Notes: generated by a model not told the origin, from the letters alone. DNA of 64,000 nt from Pseudomonas sp. K2I15 (GCF_002204795.1 NZ_NIXO01000005.1:62001-126000); one strand, 5' to 3'; positions 26,643 to 37,468 are shown, counted from the stretch's first letter. Numbers and translations are program-made.

Positions 26643-28154
26643 TTATTTAGCCTTATCTTCCCGCCCCCGCAACACCCGATTAGGCATCACAATCGCCGCC
26701 GCCAACCCCAACAGTGAGACCCCCGCACTAACCATCAACAAATGCCTGAAGGTAACAAGCAGCTCCCCCCGCAACGCCTCCTGCGCCGGCCCAGGCGCCG
26801 CATTCAACCCATCCAGCAGCACATTCCCGGAACGCCCCTCAGCCACCAACGCCCCACTCGCCAAGTGCGCAAAACTCGAATCCTGCAACAACGCCAACAA
26901 CAGCGCCGACATGCACGCCACCCCAACCGCACCACCCAAGGAACGAAACAAGTTAGTGGTACTGGTAGCCACACCAATATCCCGCTGCTCCACCGAGTTT
27001 TGCGTCCCCACCAACGAAGTCGGAAACTGCATCCCGGCAGCAATACCACTGAGCAACATAAACAAACTACTCAACACCACAGCCTGAGGCGCACTCAACG
27101 CCATCCCAAGAATGGCAATCGGCGTCAGCACCGCCCCCGTAAGAATCATCGGTTTATAGCGCCCCGTCACCGACGTCATACGCCCCGCGAAATACGCCCC
27201 CATCGGCAACCCCATGGCCAGCGGCAACAAATGCAAGGCCGCACTGTCGGCTCCCGCGCCGGTGACCGTCTGATACCGCAGCGGCATCAGCACAATCAGC
27301 GAGATCGCCTGGAAACTGGTAAAGAAAATCGTGCACCAGCACAACACCGCACTGCGGTTGGCAAACAGGTGCATCGGCAGCAACGGCTCCCGCGCCCGAC
27401 GCTCGTGCCACACAAAAGCCGTCAATGCCACCAACGCGCAAACCAGCAGCCCCAGCACTTCATCATCACGCCAATGATGGCCCTGGCCAATTTCGGTGAT
27501 GCCCAGCAACAGCGCCGTCAACCCGACGATCATCAGCACCGTGCCGAGGTAGTCGATCACCGGCTTGCGTTGCGGCACCGGCAGCCCCACCAGCGTGCGA
27601 TGCGCCACCCACCAGGCGCCCGCGCCCAATGGCAGGTTGATCAGAAACACCCAACGCCACGACAAGTACTCGGTCATGTAGCCGCCCAATATCGGGCCGG
27701 CCACGCTCGCCACCGCGTACATGCCGCTGAAATAACCCTGATACCGCCCGCGCTCACGGGGCGGAATAATGTCGCCGATAATCGCCTGGCTGACCGAAAT
27801 CATGCCGCCAGCACCGATGCCCTGGAGGATCCGCGCCAGCACCAGTTGCTCCATGCTCTGGGCCATGCCGCAAAACAGCGAGGCAACGGTGAACAGCCCC
27901 ATGCCGATCAGCATCATCGGCCGGCGCCCGTACAGGTCGCCGAGCTTGCCGTAGATCGGCACCGCCACGGTCATCGCCACCATGTAGCCGGAGATCACCC
28001 AGGCCAGCAGGTTGACATCGTGGAACCGGGCGGAAATGGCCGGCATGGAGACGGCAACAATGGTCTGGTCCAAAGCCCCGAGAAAGATCGCCATCATCAA
28101 GGCGACAAGGACACTTCGAACAGCGGGTGTGGCGGGCTGATTGAGGTTGGTCAC
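26643..28154 (-). CDS. DHA2-family (EmrB/QacA-type) MFS drug-efflux permease
   Basis: 503 residues from the GTG at 28154 (a TTG six codons earlier is too close to its purine tract). Fourteen hydrophobic helices are visible. Motif A is YGKLGDLYGRRPMM, motif C is in VAGPILGGYM, and D1 LGALDQTIVAVSMP in TM1 marks 14-TM exporters. The family exports hydrophobic cations and other drugs with protons. There is no membrane-fusion partner nearby, so single-component efflux is likely. Its substrate is unknown. The pobA gene lies 74 bp upstream on the same strand. Confidence 0.88.
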   Translation of the reverse strand: MTNLNQPATPAVRSVLVALMMAIFLGALDQTIVAVSMPAISARFHDVNLLAWVISGYMVAMTVAVPIYGKLGDLYGRRPMMLIGMGLFTVASLFCGMAQSMEQLVLARILQGIGAGGMISVSQAIIGDIIPPRERGRYQGYFSGMYAVASVAGPILGGYMTEYLSWRWVFLINLPLGAGAWWVAHRTLVGLPVPQRKPVIDYLGTVLMIVGLTALLLGITEIGQGHHWRDDEVLGLLVCALVALTAFVWHERRAREPLLPMHLFANRSAVLCWCTIFFTSFQAISLIVLMPLRYQTVTGAGADSAALHLLPLAMGLPMGAYFAGRMTSVTGRYKPMILTGAVLTPIAILGMALSAPQAVVLSSLFMLLSGIAAGMQFPTSLVGTQNSVEQRDIGVATSTTNLFRSLGGAVGVACMSALLLALLQDSSFAHLASGALVAEGRSGNVLLDGLNAAPGPAQEALRGELLVTFRHLLMVSAGVSLLGLAAAIVMPNRVLRGREDKAK

Positions 28155-28228
28155 GGCAGAACCTGCGAGCAAGGCCCCACGGGAAAAGGAGGCCCGCGGG
28201 AATGCTCGTCAGTGTACTGGATAGCTGG

Positions 28229-29443
<1,215 letters not shown>

Positions 29444-29602
29444 TCACTCGAACGTATTCGGTGAAAGAGTTGTCATTGATGGTGTTGCTGGCATTTTTCA
29501 CTTGAGTGCCCGGCATAAGAAGGTGAAAACTGAGCCTAAAGCTGCGCTTTTCGCCAATTGGGGCGATTACCGCACAACTCTCCCGAAGTATCGGATGAAG
29601 CC

Positions 29603-30499
29603 ATGACTAAAACTGCCAGTGCCGCGATTCCAGTGTTCAAACTCTACGGTGAGAGCCAGCAATGGCCGACCCCGGATTTGCTGCATTGTGAAACCATCTC
29701 GCGGCGCAGCCGTGAATACCAGTGGGAGATCCAGCCCCATCGGCACGCGGACCTGTGCCAGTTGCTGTACGTGCACAAGGGCCAGGCGCAGCTGGAGATC
29801 GAAGGCCAGCGCAGCACGCTGAACGAATCGACGTTGCAGGTACTGCCGCCGTTATGCGTGCATGGCTTTCGGTTTTCCGAAGACATCGAAGGGTTTGTGG
29901 TCACCCTGGCCGCGCCGCTGATGGCCCATTTGCAGGGGCAGTTGGGCGCGGCGCTGGACGGCCTGAACGCCTTGGGCAGCTACCCCGCCGGTAATGACAG
30001 TGATTACCTCAACAGTCTGTTTGCGCGCTTGCAGGATGAGTACGCCAACGATCAACCGGCGCGAGACATGATGATGCACGCGTTGGTCAGTGTGCTGCTG
30101 GTGTGGATCAGCCGCCAGGCCATCCAGCGTCGCCACCCAAGGGCGCCCCGGGGCCGCGAATACTTCCGCCGGTTCACCCAGTTGGTGGAACAGCATTACC
30201 GCGAACACCCGAAAATCGAAGACCTGGCCCACAAGCTCGGGATCTCGGTCTCACACCTGAACGGTACGTGTCGGGAATTGGGCGGGCAGCCTGCGTTGCA
30301 GATCATGCACGACCGCCAATTGCTGGAAGCCAAGCGCCTGCTGACTTACACCAGTATGACCATCAATGAGATGTCGGAAGTGTTGGGCTTTTCTGACCCT
30401 ACCAACTTCTCGCGACTGTTTCGCCGACGCGTCGGGTTCTCCCCGAAGGCGTTTCGGGAGCAATTGAAAGCCGACCAGGGCGCTAGCGCAGCGAGCTGA
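29603..30499 (+). CDS. pobR: AraC-family regulator of pobA
   Basis: 298 residues from the ATG at 29603. An N-terminal cupin-like sensor (HRHADLCQLLYVHKGQAQLEIEG) and a C-terminal double HTH (about residues 195-290: IEDLAHKLGISVSHLNGTCRE and INEMSEVLGFSDPTNFSRLF). In fluorescent pseudomonads PobR is of this AraC/XylS type and activates pobA with 4-hydroxybenzoate. The 180-bp gap between the two genes should hold the shared control region. The 3' end overlaps a convergent small gene by 17 bp. Confidence 0.9.
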   Translation: MTKTASAAIPVFKLYGESQQWPTPDLLHCETISRRSREYQWEIQPHRHADLCQLLYVHKGQAQLEIEGQRSTLNESTLQVLPPLCVHGFRFSEDIEGFVVTLAAPLMAHLQGQLGAALDGLNALGSYPAGNDSDYLNSLFARLQDEYANDQPARDMMMHALVSVLLVWISRQAIQRRHPRAPRGREYFRRFTQLVEQHYREHPKIEDLAHKLGISVSHLNGTCRELGGQPALQIMHDRQLLEAKRLLTYTSMTINEMSEVLGFSDPTNFSRLFRRRVGFSPKAFREQLKADQGASAAS

Positions 30500-30659
30500 A
30501 GGCCGCCATGTGGCCAACGCATTGGCCGTGATCGCAGCCGGAGGCGAAGCTCGGCTGGATGCGGGTCTGTTCGACGCGGTAGGCGGCAGTGCCGTAGAGC
30601 GCTGTAGCGGCGGCGCACAGGGTGAAAATCATCAGGTACTTTCTTGTTTTGATCGACAT
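30483..30659 (-). CDS. Small exported or membrane-anchored protein
   Basis: 58 residues from the ATG at 30659. An N-terminal hydrophobic helix (YLMIFTLCAAATALYGTAAY) follows basic residues, either a signal peptide or an anchor. The short remainder holds two cysteines in SGCDHGQCVG, a spacing that could form a disulphide or bind metal. Unrecognised; the 17-bp overlap with pobR and the weak context leave some doubt. Confidence 0.5.
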   Translation of the reverse strand: MSIKTRKYLMIFTLCAAATALYGTAAYRVEQTRIQPSFASGCDHGQCVGHMAAFSSLR

Positions 30660-30759
30660 GATGCTGACCTCTGATCCGATCAAGAAGGTGCTTTTATAAG
30701 CATAGGTCAATCGGGGTATGTCGCCATTATTGGGCGACATTCAACGTGTTTATGTCGGC

Positions 30760-31665
30760 TCAGAGACCGACGTCCCACACCGGCTCTTCCGGGAACCTCA
30801 GCACCAGGAAATCCAGCAGGCTGCGCAGCGCCGACGGCATGTGCTTGCGCGAGGCGTACACGGCATACATGTTCATCTGCCGAGGTTCGGCCCCGGGCAG
30901 CAGGCGGGTCAGCTGGCCACTGCGGACATAGTCACCCGCCTGGTACGTGGGCAACATCGAGACCCCGGCCCCGGCCAGCGTCGCCCGCAACAGGGTGCTG
31001 GCTTCATTGGCGCTGATGTTGCCCTGCACCGGTACCGAGACTTGCTCGCCGTGTTCTTCGAAATGCCAGAGGCTTTTGCCGAAGTAGGAGTGGGTCAGGC
31101 AGTTGTGCCGAGCCAGGTCTTCGACCTTGTGGGGCTGCGGGTGCTCCAGCAGGTAAAGCGGTGACGCACAAATCACCGAGCGGCACACCGTGAGCTTGCG
31201 GGCGATCAGGTTAGGGTCCAGGTCGTTGCTGGTGCGAATCGCCAGGTCGATGCGCTCATCCACCAGGTTCACCGTGCGGTCGAGCATCTGCATGTCGATA
31301 CTCACCAGCGGGTAGGCCTTGACGTATTCGGCCATCGCATCGGCCAGTTGTGCCTGACCGAACGAAGTACTGACGCTCAGGCGCAGCAGACCACGGGGCG
31401 CTTCATCCGGTTCGCTGACAGCGGCCTGCATGTCGGCACCTAACTCCAGCATCTGCCGGCACCGGGGCAAGGTTTCGCTGCCGGCGGCGGTCAGGCTGAG
31501 CTTGCGGGTGGTGCGGTGCATCAACCGCGCGCCGACCCAGTCTTCCAGCTCCGCCAAATAGCGCGATACCACCGGCCGCGACAGGTCCAGGTGGTCGGCC
31601 GCCGCCGATTGACTGCCCAAGTCCACCACGGCCACAAACACGCGCATTGCTTGAAGACGATCCAT
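30760..31665 (-). CDS. LysR-family regulator
   Basis: 301 residues with HTH in residues 1-60 (MDRLQAMRVFVAVVDLGSQ opening, the CrgA/DmlR-like subgroup with ADHLDLSRPVVSRYL). It is divergent from the MBL-fold and Rossmann genes with a 104-bp gap, so it likely controls them. Effector unknown. Confidence 0.9.
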   Translation of the reverse strand: MDRLQAMRVFVAVVDLGSQSAAADHLDLSRPVVSRYLAELEDWVGARLMHRTTRKLSLTAAGSETLPRCRQMLELGADMQAAVSEPDEAPRGLLRLSVSTSFGQAQLADAMAEYVKAYPLVSIDMQMLDRTVNLVDERIDLAIRTSNDLDPNLIARKLTVCRSVICASPLYLLEHPQPHKVEDLARHNCLTHSYFGKSLWHFEEHGEQVSVPVQGNISANEASTLLRATLAGAGVSMLPTYQAGDYVRSGQLTRLLPGAEPRQMNMYAVYASRKHMPSALRSLLDFLVLRFPEEPVWDVGL

Positions 31666-31769
31666 GATTTGCCCGCTTTTAGAAACAAACTATGTCCAAG
31701 CATCGCATTTTTTGTAGCGTTTGGTGCAACTAAGCTCTGTCCACCGCTTACCGATCACTGGAGCTGCAC

Positions 31770-32642
31770 ATGTTTGGATTTTCGTCCCTCAAACGCTTTG
31801 CCGTTGCGACTGCCGCGCTGGCCTTCGCCGCCCACGCGGTGGCAGCCGACCTGACCCTGGATGTCTACAACCCCGGCGAGGCGGCCATCTTTCCGGTCAG
31901 TTCGGTGCTGGTCAGCGGCGATAAAGACGCAATTCTGGTGGACGCCCAATTCGGCAAGGGCCAGGCCGAGCAACTGGTGCAGAAGATCCGCGCCAGCGGC
32001 AAGCAATTGACCACCATCTACATCAGCCACGGCGACCCGGACTACTACTTCGGCCTCGACACGCTGACCGCCGCGTTCCCCAAGGCCAAGGTATTGGCGC
32101 CGCAGCCGGTGGTGGACCATATCAAGGCCACCGTTGCCGGAAAGCTTGAATTCTGGGGCCCGAAAATGGGTGCAGACAAGCCTGCCACCACCGTCATCCC
32201 TCAAGTGCTTGAAGGCCACAGCCTGACCCTCGAAGGCAAGAAACTGGAAGTGATCGGCCTCGACGGCCCGCAACCGGACCGCACCTTTGTGTGGATCCCG
32301 TCGATCAAGGCGGTGGTCGGTGGTGTGGTCGTCGCTGAAAACATTCATCTGTGGATGGCCGATACGCAAACCGCCAAATCCCACACCGATTGGCTGGCGA
32401 CCCTGCAACGTATCCAGGATTTGAAACCCCGCACCGTTATTCCGGGTCACTACCTGGGTACACCGTCGCTCAAATCCGTGGCGTTCACCGCCGATTACAT
32501 CAAGGCCTTCGACGAGGAAACCGCCAAGGCCAAGGACTCTGCCGCGCTGATTGGCGCGATGAAAAAGCGTTACCCGAACCTGGCTGACGAAAGCTCCCTG
32601 GAACTGAGCGCGAAAGTCGCCAAGGGCGAAATGCAGTGGTGA
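31770..32642 (+). CDS. Exported MBL-fold hydrolase with altered metal motif
   Basis: 290 residues. A signal peptide ends at AHAVAA. The MBL fold is clear, but the metal signature HxHxDH reads HGDPDY (in YISHGDPDYYFGLDTL), keeping the first His and the Asp and changing the second and last His. A later His in VIPGHYLG is kept. Such variants form a branch of the superfamily, probably with a changed metal site or activity. It forms a two-gene unit with the reductase-like gene downstream, under the divergent LysR gene. Confidence 0.82.
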   Translation: MFGFSSLKRFAVATAALAFAAHAVAADLTLDVYNPGEAAIFPVSSVLVSGDKDAILVDAQFGKGQAEQLVQKIRASGKQLTTIYISHGDPDYYFGLDTLTAAFPKAKVLAPQPVVDHIKATVAGKLEFWGPKMGADKPATTVIPQVLEGHSLTLEGKKLEVIGLDGPQPDRTFVWIPSIKAVVGGVVVAENIHLWMADTQTAKSHTDWLATLQRIQDLKPRTVIPGHYLGTPSLKSVAFTADYIKAFDEETAKAKDSAALIGAMKKRYPNLADESSLELSAKVAKGEMQW

Positions 32643-32676
32643 GTTGATTCCCCCCTTAACCGTACTGGAGAACGTC

Positions 32677-33291
32677 ATGAGCAAGATCGCAATCATTGGT
32701 GCCACCGGTCGCGCCGGTAGCCAACTGCTGGAAGAAGCGTTGCGTCGCGGGCACACCGTCACGGCCATCGCGCGCAATACCGACAAGATTGGCGTGCGCC
32801 CTGGCGTCACCGTCAAGCAAGTGGACGCGCTGGATGCCCAGGCCCTGGAGCAGGCCATCAGCGGCAACGATGTGGTGATCAGTGCGGCGCATTTCGCCAC
32901 CCTGCCTGCGGAAGCAGTGATCAACCCGGTGAAAAAAGCCGGCGTGAAACGCCTGCTGGTGGTGGGCGGTGCCGGTTCGCTGCTGTTGTCGGGCGGCAGC
33001 CGGGTGATCGACAGCCCCGGTTTCCCCGAGGAATACAAAGCCGAAGCCAGCGCCGGCAGCGTTTTCCTCGACACCCTGCGTCAGGAAAAAGACCTGGACT
33101 GGACCTTCCTGTCGCCCTCGGCGGAGTTCGTCGAGACCGCACGCACCGGCAAATTTCGCCTGGGCCAGGATGAGTTGCTGGTGAGCAATGAAGGCCGCAG
33201 CTGGATCAGCTTTGCCGACTTTGCGATTGCGCTGATTGATGAAGTGGAAACGCCGAAGCATTCGCGCCAGCGGTTTACCGTCGGTTATTAA
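32677..33291 (+). CDS. NAD(P)H-binding Rossmann protein (BVR-B/SDR-a5-like)
   Basis: 204 residues from the ATG at 32677, chosen because it starts the dinucleotide fold directly: KIAIIGATGRAGSQLLEEAL. The short chain without the Tyr-x-x-x-Lys pair fits atypical SDRs of the NmrA/biliverdin reductase B kind, which reduce flavins or act as sensors. Co-directional with the MBL gene, 34 bp downstream of it. Confidence 0.82.
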   Translation: MSKIAIIGATGRAGSQLLEEALRRGHTVTAIARNTDKIGVRPGVTVKQVDALDAQALEQAISGNDVVISAAHFATLPAEAVINPVKKAGVKRLLVVGGAGSLLLSGGSRVIDSPGFPEEYKAEASAGSVFLDTLRQEKDLDWTFLSPSAEFVETARTGKFRLGQDELLVSNEGRSWISFADFAIALIDEVETPKHSRQRFTVGY

Positions 33292-33310
33292 GACTGACGC
33301 ACACTGAAAA

Positions 33311-33400
33311 TGTGGGAGCGGGCTTGCTCGCGAAGGCGGTGGGTCAGTTAGCCGATGTGTTAGCTGACACGGCGCCTTCGCGAGCAAGCCCGCTCCCACA
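33311..33400. repeat. REP/BIME palindrome 5 (TGTGGGAGCGGG subtype)
   Basis: A shorter pair with ends TGTGGGAGCGGGCTTGCTCG and complement. The spacer carries its own dyad, TCAGTTAGC and GTTAGCTGA, unlike the other copies. It lies between two convergent genes. Confidence 0.9.
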
Positions 33401-33409
33401 TTTTGATCT

Positions 33410-34288
33410 TCAGGGTGACGGCTGTTGCGCCTGGCTCACCAGCCAGTCCATCAGTTGCTCCAACCCCGCCGAGGGCTCCGTCCCCGGCGGGTACACCAGG
33501 TAATACCCCATCCCCGTCGGCACCCGTAACTCAAACGGCGTCGCCAACCGCCCCGCCTTGAGGTCCTCGCCAATCAGCGCACTGTCGCCAATCGCCACGC
33601 CGGAGCCTTGGGACGCCACCGTCATCGCCAGATCCAGCGTTTCAAAATGATGCCCCTGGGCAAGATTGCTCAAGCGCGTATTAGCCGCCTTCAACCACAA
33701 CGCCCAATCCCGTTCATCCCGCGTGGGGTGCAACAGCACCTGCTGCTGCAAATCCGCAGGCGTGTGCAAACCACCGAGCAAGGCCGGCGCGCATACCGGC
33801 GTCAGTCGCTCATCAAACAAATGCCGGGCCTGGGCCGACTGCTCGGCAATCGGCGCATAGATCACCGCGGCATCAAACTGCTCGCGACGAAAGTCAACGG
33901 TGTAGGCCACGGTGGTGGTCAGCTCCACCGGCACGTCCGGGCGCTCCTGCTGCCACTGCATCAGACGTGGCAACAGCCAGCGCATCACACAGGTGGAGGC
34001 CTTGAGCTGCAAGGTTTCGCGGCGGGTGCCGATCTGTTCCACCGCATCGCCGATCAAGCCAAACACCTGCTGCGCCCGCAGCGACCATTCGCGGCCCTCT
34101 TCGGTGAGGCTCAAGCCCCGGGCCTGGCGCTGGAACAGCGCATAACCCAAGTGGCTTTCCAGCCCGGCAATCTGCCGGCTCACCGCGCCCTGGGTGATGT
34201 GCAATTGCTCGGCGGCACGGGTGAAGTTGCAGCACTGGGCCGTGACCCAAAAGGTGTGCAGGGCCGGCAAGGGTGGAAGGCGTTTCAT
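33410..34288 (-). CDS. LysR-family regulator (GcvA-like), probable aruI regulator
   Basis: 292 residues from the ATG at 34288. The opening KRLPPLPALHTFW and the HTH (FTRAAEQLHITQGAVSRQIAGLE-type, residues 20-45) place it in the GcvA/AmpR-like group. It is divergent from the aruI-ALDH pair with a 115-bp gap that holds a strong dyad, so it probably controls the pair. Effector unknown, perhaps a guanidino acid. Confidence 0.9.
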   Translation of the reverse strand: MKRLPPLPALHTFWVTAQCCNFTRAAEQLHITQGAVSRQIAGLESHLGYALFQRQARGLSLTEEGREWSLRAQQVFGLIGDAVEQIGTRRETLQLKASTCVMRWLLPRLMQWQQERPDVPVELTTTVAYTVDFRREQFDAAVIYAPIAEQSAQARHLFDERLTPVCAPALLGGLHTPADLQQQVLLHPTRDERDWALWLKAANTRLSNLAQGHHFETLDLAMTVASQGSGVAIGDSALIGEDLKAGRLATPFELRVPTGMGYYLVYPPGTEPSAGLEQLMDWLVSQAQQPSP

Positions 34289-34296
34289 AAGGGCGC

Positions 34297-34319
34297 AGCC
34301 ATGACGTGAAGACATGGCT
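34297..34319. promoter_or_regulatory. Dyad between LysR gene and aruI
   Basis: AGCCATG, nine bases, CATGGCT: perfect 7-bp arms starting 9 bp upstream of the LysR start codon and 85 bp upstream of aruI. The geometry fits a LysR recognition site used for autoregulation and aruI activation. Confidence 0.55.
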
Positions 34320-34403
34320 AGTATGACTTTTTATCGATTGTTGCCGCTACAGGCCAGCCGTTCCAATACCGACCTCCTCTGAATCAATAATAAAGGGAAC
34401 GAT

Positions 34404-36029
34404 ATGGCGACCTGCGGCGAAGTATTGGTCAACCTGCTGGAAGGCTACGGCGTGGACCAAGTGTTCGGCATTCCCGGCGTGCACACCGTGGAACTCTACC
34501 GGGGCCTGGCGCGCTCGAGTATCCGCCACGTCACCCCGCGCCACGAACAGGGCGCCGGCTTTATGGCCGACGGTTATGCGCGCACCAGCGGCAAGCCCGG
34601 TGTGTGCTTCATCATCACCGGCCCCGGCATGACCAATATCACCACCGCCATGGGCCAGGCCTATGCCGACTCGATCCCGATGCTGGTGATTTCCAGCGTG
34701 CAGTCCCGCAGCCAGTTGGGTGGCGGGCGCGGCAAGCTGCACGAACTGCCGAACCAAAGCGCGATGATCGCGGGCGTGGCGGCGTTCTCCCATACCTTGA
34801 TGTCGGCCGCCGAATTGCCCGGTGTATTGGCCCGGGCGTTTGCGCTGTTCCAGGCCGGGCGACCGCGCCCGGTGCATATCGAAATCCCGCTGGACGTGCT
34901 GGTGGAAAACGCCGACGCCTTGCTCGGCAGTACGCCTGTCAGCGTTTCCCGGGCGGGAGCTGCACCGTCGGCGGTCAAGCAGATGAGCCAGTTGCTCGCG
35001 GCAGCCAAACGCCCACTGATTCTCGCCGGCGGTGGTGCCATCGACGCAGCGCCCGAGCTGACGCAATTGGCCGAAGCCCTCGGCGCGCCCGTGGCCCTGA
35101 CCATTAATGCCAAGGGCATGCTCGCCTCCAACCATCCCTTGCTGATCGGCTCGACCCAAACCCTGGTCGCCACCCGCGCCCTGGTGGCCGAGGCAGACGT
35201 GGTACTGGCGATCGGCACCGAGCTGGCAGAAACCGACTACGACGTCACCTTCGCCGGCGGCTTCGAGATTCCCGGCGCCCTGCTGCGCATCGACATCGAT
35301 GCCGACCAGACCGTGCGCAATTACCCACCACAGGTCGCACTGGTGGCTGACGCACAAATCGCCGCCCAGGCACTGCTTGCCGAACTGGGCAACCAGCCCT
35401 TGGCCGCACGCGACAACCACTGGGGCGCACACCGCGTCGCCCGTCTGTGGAGCGAACTGGAACCCACCTGGGACGCCGCGACCCGCGCGCAAACCCTGTT
35501 CCTCAACACCGTGCTGGACGAGCTGCCCGACGCCGTACTGGTGGGCGATTCCACCCAACCGGTGTACACCGGCAACCTGACCCTGAACCTCGACCAGCCG
35601 CGCCGCTGGTTCAACTCCTCCACCGGCTACGGCACCCTTGGCTACGCGTTGCCGGCGGCCATTGGTGCGTGGCTGGGTCGCGGCAACGGCGCGCCGGTGG
35701 TGTGCCTGATCGGCGACGGCGGCCTGCAATTCACCCTGCCGGAACTGGCCAGCGCCGTGGAAGCGCACACGCCGGTGATCGTGCTGCTGTGGAATAACCA
35801 GGGCTATGAAGAGATCAAGAAATACATGGTCAACCGCGCCATCGAGCCGGTGGGCGTAGACATCTACACCCCGGACTTTATCGGCGTGGCCAAGGCCCTG
35901 GGTTGCGCCGCCCAGGCCGTGCACGGTGTTGAAGAACTGCGCAGCGCATTGCGTGCCGCCACTGATCGCCAGGGCCCGACGCTGATTGAAATCGACCAAG
36001 GCCTTTGGATGAAGGAGGCGGCGGTATGA
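34404..36029 (+). CDS. aruI: 5-guanidino-2-oxopentanoate decarboxylase (ThDP enzyme)
   Basis: 541 residues. The catalytic Glu48 lies in RHEQGAGFMADGYAR. The ThDP/Mg motif runs from GDGGLQF to WNNQGY near residues 440-470. It resembles the AruI branch of the acetolactate-synthase family, which decarboxylates 2-ketoarginine to 4-guanidinobutyraldehyde in the arginine transaminase pathway. The following aldehyde dehydrogenase overlaps its stop (ATGA) and would take that product. The transaminase aruH is not here, so it must be elsewhere or another aminotransferase serves. Specificity is inference from the pair. Confidence 0.86.
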   Translation: MATCGEVLVNLLEGYGVDQVFGIPGVHTVELYRGLARSSIRHVTPRHEQGAGFMADGYARTSGKPGVCFIITGPGMTNITTAMGQAYADSIPMLVISSVQSRSQLGGGRGKLHELPNQSAMIAGVAAFSHTLMSAAELPGVLARAFALFQAGRPRPVHIEIPLDVLVENADALLGSTPVSVSRAGAAPSAVKQMSQLLAAAKRPLILAGGGAIDAAPELTQLAEALGAPVALTINAKGMLASNHPLLIGSTQTLVATRALVAEADVVLAIGTELAETDYDVTFAGGFEIPGALLRIDIDADQTVRNYPPQVALVADAQIAAQALLAELGNQPLAARDNHWGAHRVARLWSELEPTWDAATRAQTLFLNTVLDELPDAVLVGDSTQPVYTGNLTLNLDQPRRWFNSSTGYGTLGYALPAAIGAWLGRGNGAPVVCLIGDGGLQFTLPELASAVEAHTPVIVLLWNNQGYEEIKKYMVNRAIEPVGVDIYTPDFIGVAKALGCAAQAVHGVEELRSALRAATDRQGPTLIEIDQGLWMKEAAV

Positions 36030-37468
36030 GCGCGGTATTGAACGGGCTGTATATCAATGGTGCGTGGCGTGCGGGCCATGACGTGCTGGACGTGATCAAC
36101 CCGGCGACCGAGGCCCCATTGGCCCAGGTGAATGTGGGTGATGCCACTGCCGTGACTCACGCGGTAGACGCGGCCAGCGTTGCCTTCCCGAACTGGTCCA
36201 AAAGCACCGGCCGCGATCGCGCCGCACTGCTGCGCAAGATCGCCGAAGGCGTGAGCGCCCAGCGCGAACACCTGATGCACCTGCAATCGAGCAACAACGG
36301 CAAGCCGCTGTTCGAGGCGGGGATTGATGTGGACGACGTGATCGCCACGTTCGCGTATTACGCCGGTTTGGCCGACGAAATGGACGCCAGCCAGGATCGT
36401 TCGGTGACACTGCCCACCGAAGATTTCAGCGCCCGCGTACGCCGTGAACCGTGCGGCGTGGTGGGCCTGATCGTGCCGTGGAATTTCCCGATGGTCACCA
36501 CCGCCTGGAAACTCGCCCCGGCGCTGGCTGCCGGTTGCTGCGTAGTGCTCAAGCCTTCGGAAGTAACGCCGCTGGCGGAGCTGGAACTGGCCAAGATCAT
36601 CGCGACAGTGGGGCTGCCTGCCGGTGTGTTCAACGTGGTTTGTGGCACTGGCCTGGCAGTGGGTGCGCCATTGGCGGCTGACCCACGGGTAGCGAAAATC
36701 TCCTTCACCGGCAGCAACGCAGTGGGCGTGCAGGTGATGCAGCGCGCTGCCGAGACGGTCAAGGGCGTGAGCCTGGAATTGGGCGGTAAATCCTCGTTGC
36801 TGGTGCTGGCGGACGCCGACCTCGACCTGGCGGTCGAGCTGGCCTGTGGCGGTGGTTTCTTCAATGCCGGGCAGATGTGTTCCGCCACCAGCCGGGTGTT
36901 GGTGGCCGATGAACTGGCGGATGAGTTTCTGACTCGCTTGCAGGCCAAGGCCGAGCGTATTCGCGTGACGGACCCGTTTGCCGAAGACGTGGAAATGGGC
37001 GCGCTGGTCAACCGTGCGCAGTACCAGCGGGTACTGGGGCATATCGAACGGGGCGTGCAAGCTGGCGCGAAGTTACTGTGTGGCGGCGGGCGCCCGGCGG
37101 ATTTGCCCCACGGCTATTTCATTCGCCCTACGGTGTTTACCGAAGTGCCGTTGGACAGCGCGTTGTGGAACGAGGAAATCTTCGGCCCGGTGTTGTGCGT
37201 GCGTAGCTTTGCCAGTGAAGCCGAGGCGGTGGCGTTGGCCAATGACAGCGAGTTTGGGTTGGTGGCCAGTGTGCTGAGCAGCAACCTTGAAGCGGCTGAA
37301 CGGGTGGCGAATGCGTTGCAGGTGGGCCTGGTGTGGATCAATGCGCCGCAGGTGATCTTCCCGCAAACGGCGTGGGGCGGTTACAAGCAGAGCAGCATCG
37401 GCAGGGAACTGGGGCCGTGGGGGTTGCAGGCATTTCAGGAGATCAAGCATGTGATTCGGGCGGTCTGA
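36026..37468 (+). CDS. Aldehyde dehydrogenase, probably for 4-guanidinobutyraldehyde
   Basis: 480 residues. NAD-binding ISFTGSNAVG, general base Glu in LELGGKSSLL and nucleophile Cys285 in FFNAGQMCSATSRV are all present, as is the late WNEEIFGPVLCVRSF motif. It is translationally coupled to aruI, so the likely substrate is 4-guanidinobutyraldehyde, oxidised to 4-guanidinobutyrate (the job of KauB elsewhere). A broad amino-aldehyde range is possible. Confidence 0.88.
   Translation: MSAVLNGLYINGAWRAGHDVLDVINPATEAPLAQVNVGDATAVTHAVDAASVAFPNWSKSTGRDRAALLRKIAEGVSAQREHLMHLQSSNNGKPLFEAGIDVDDVIATFAYYAGLADEMDASQDRSVTLPTEDFSARVRREPCGVVGLIVPWNFPMVTTAWKLAPALAAGCCVVLKPSEVTPLAELELAKIIATVGLPAGVFNVVCGTGLAVGAPLAADPRVAKISFTGSNAVGVQVMQRAAETVKGVSLELGGKSSLLVLADADLDLAVELACGGGFFNAGQMCSATSRVLVADELADEFLTRLQAKAERIRVTDPFAEDVEMGALVNRAQYQRVLGHIERGVQAGAKLLCGGGRPADLPHGYFIRPTVFTEVPLDSALWNEEIFGPVLCVRSFASEAEAVALANDSEFGLVASVLSSNLEAAERVANALQVGLVWINAPQVIFPQTAWGGYKQSSIGRELGPWGLQAFQEIKHVIRAV

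Noticed and set aside
34347..35999. A 550-codon open frame antisense to aruI
   Set aside because: Stop codons are scarce opposite this high-GC gene. The amino-acid composition is aberrant and aruI has intact catalytic motifs.
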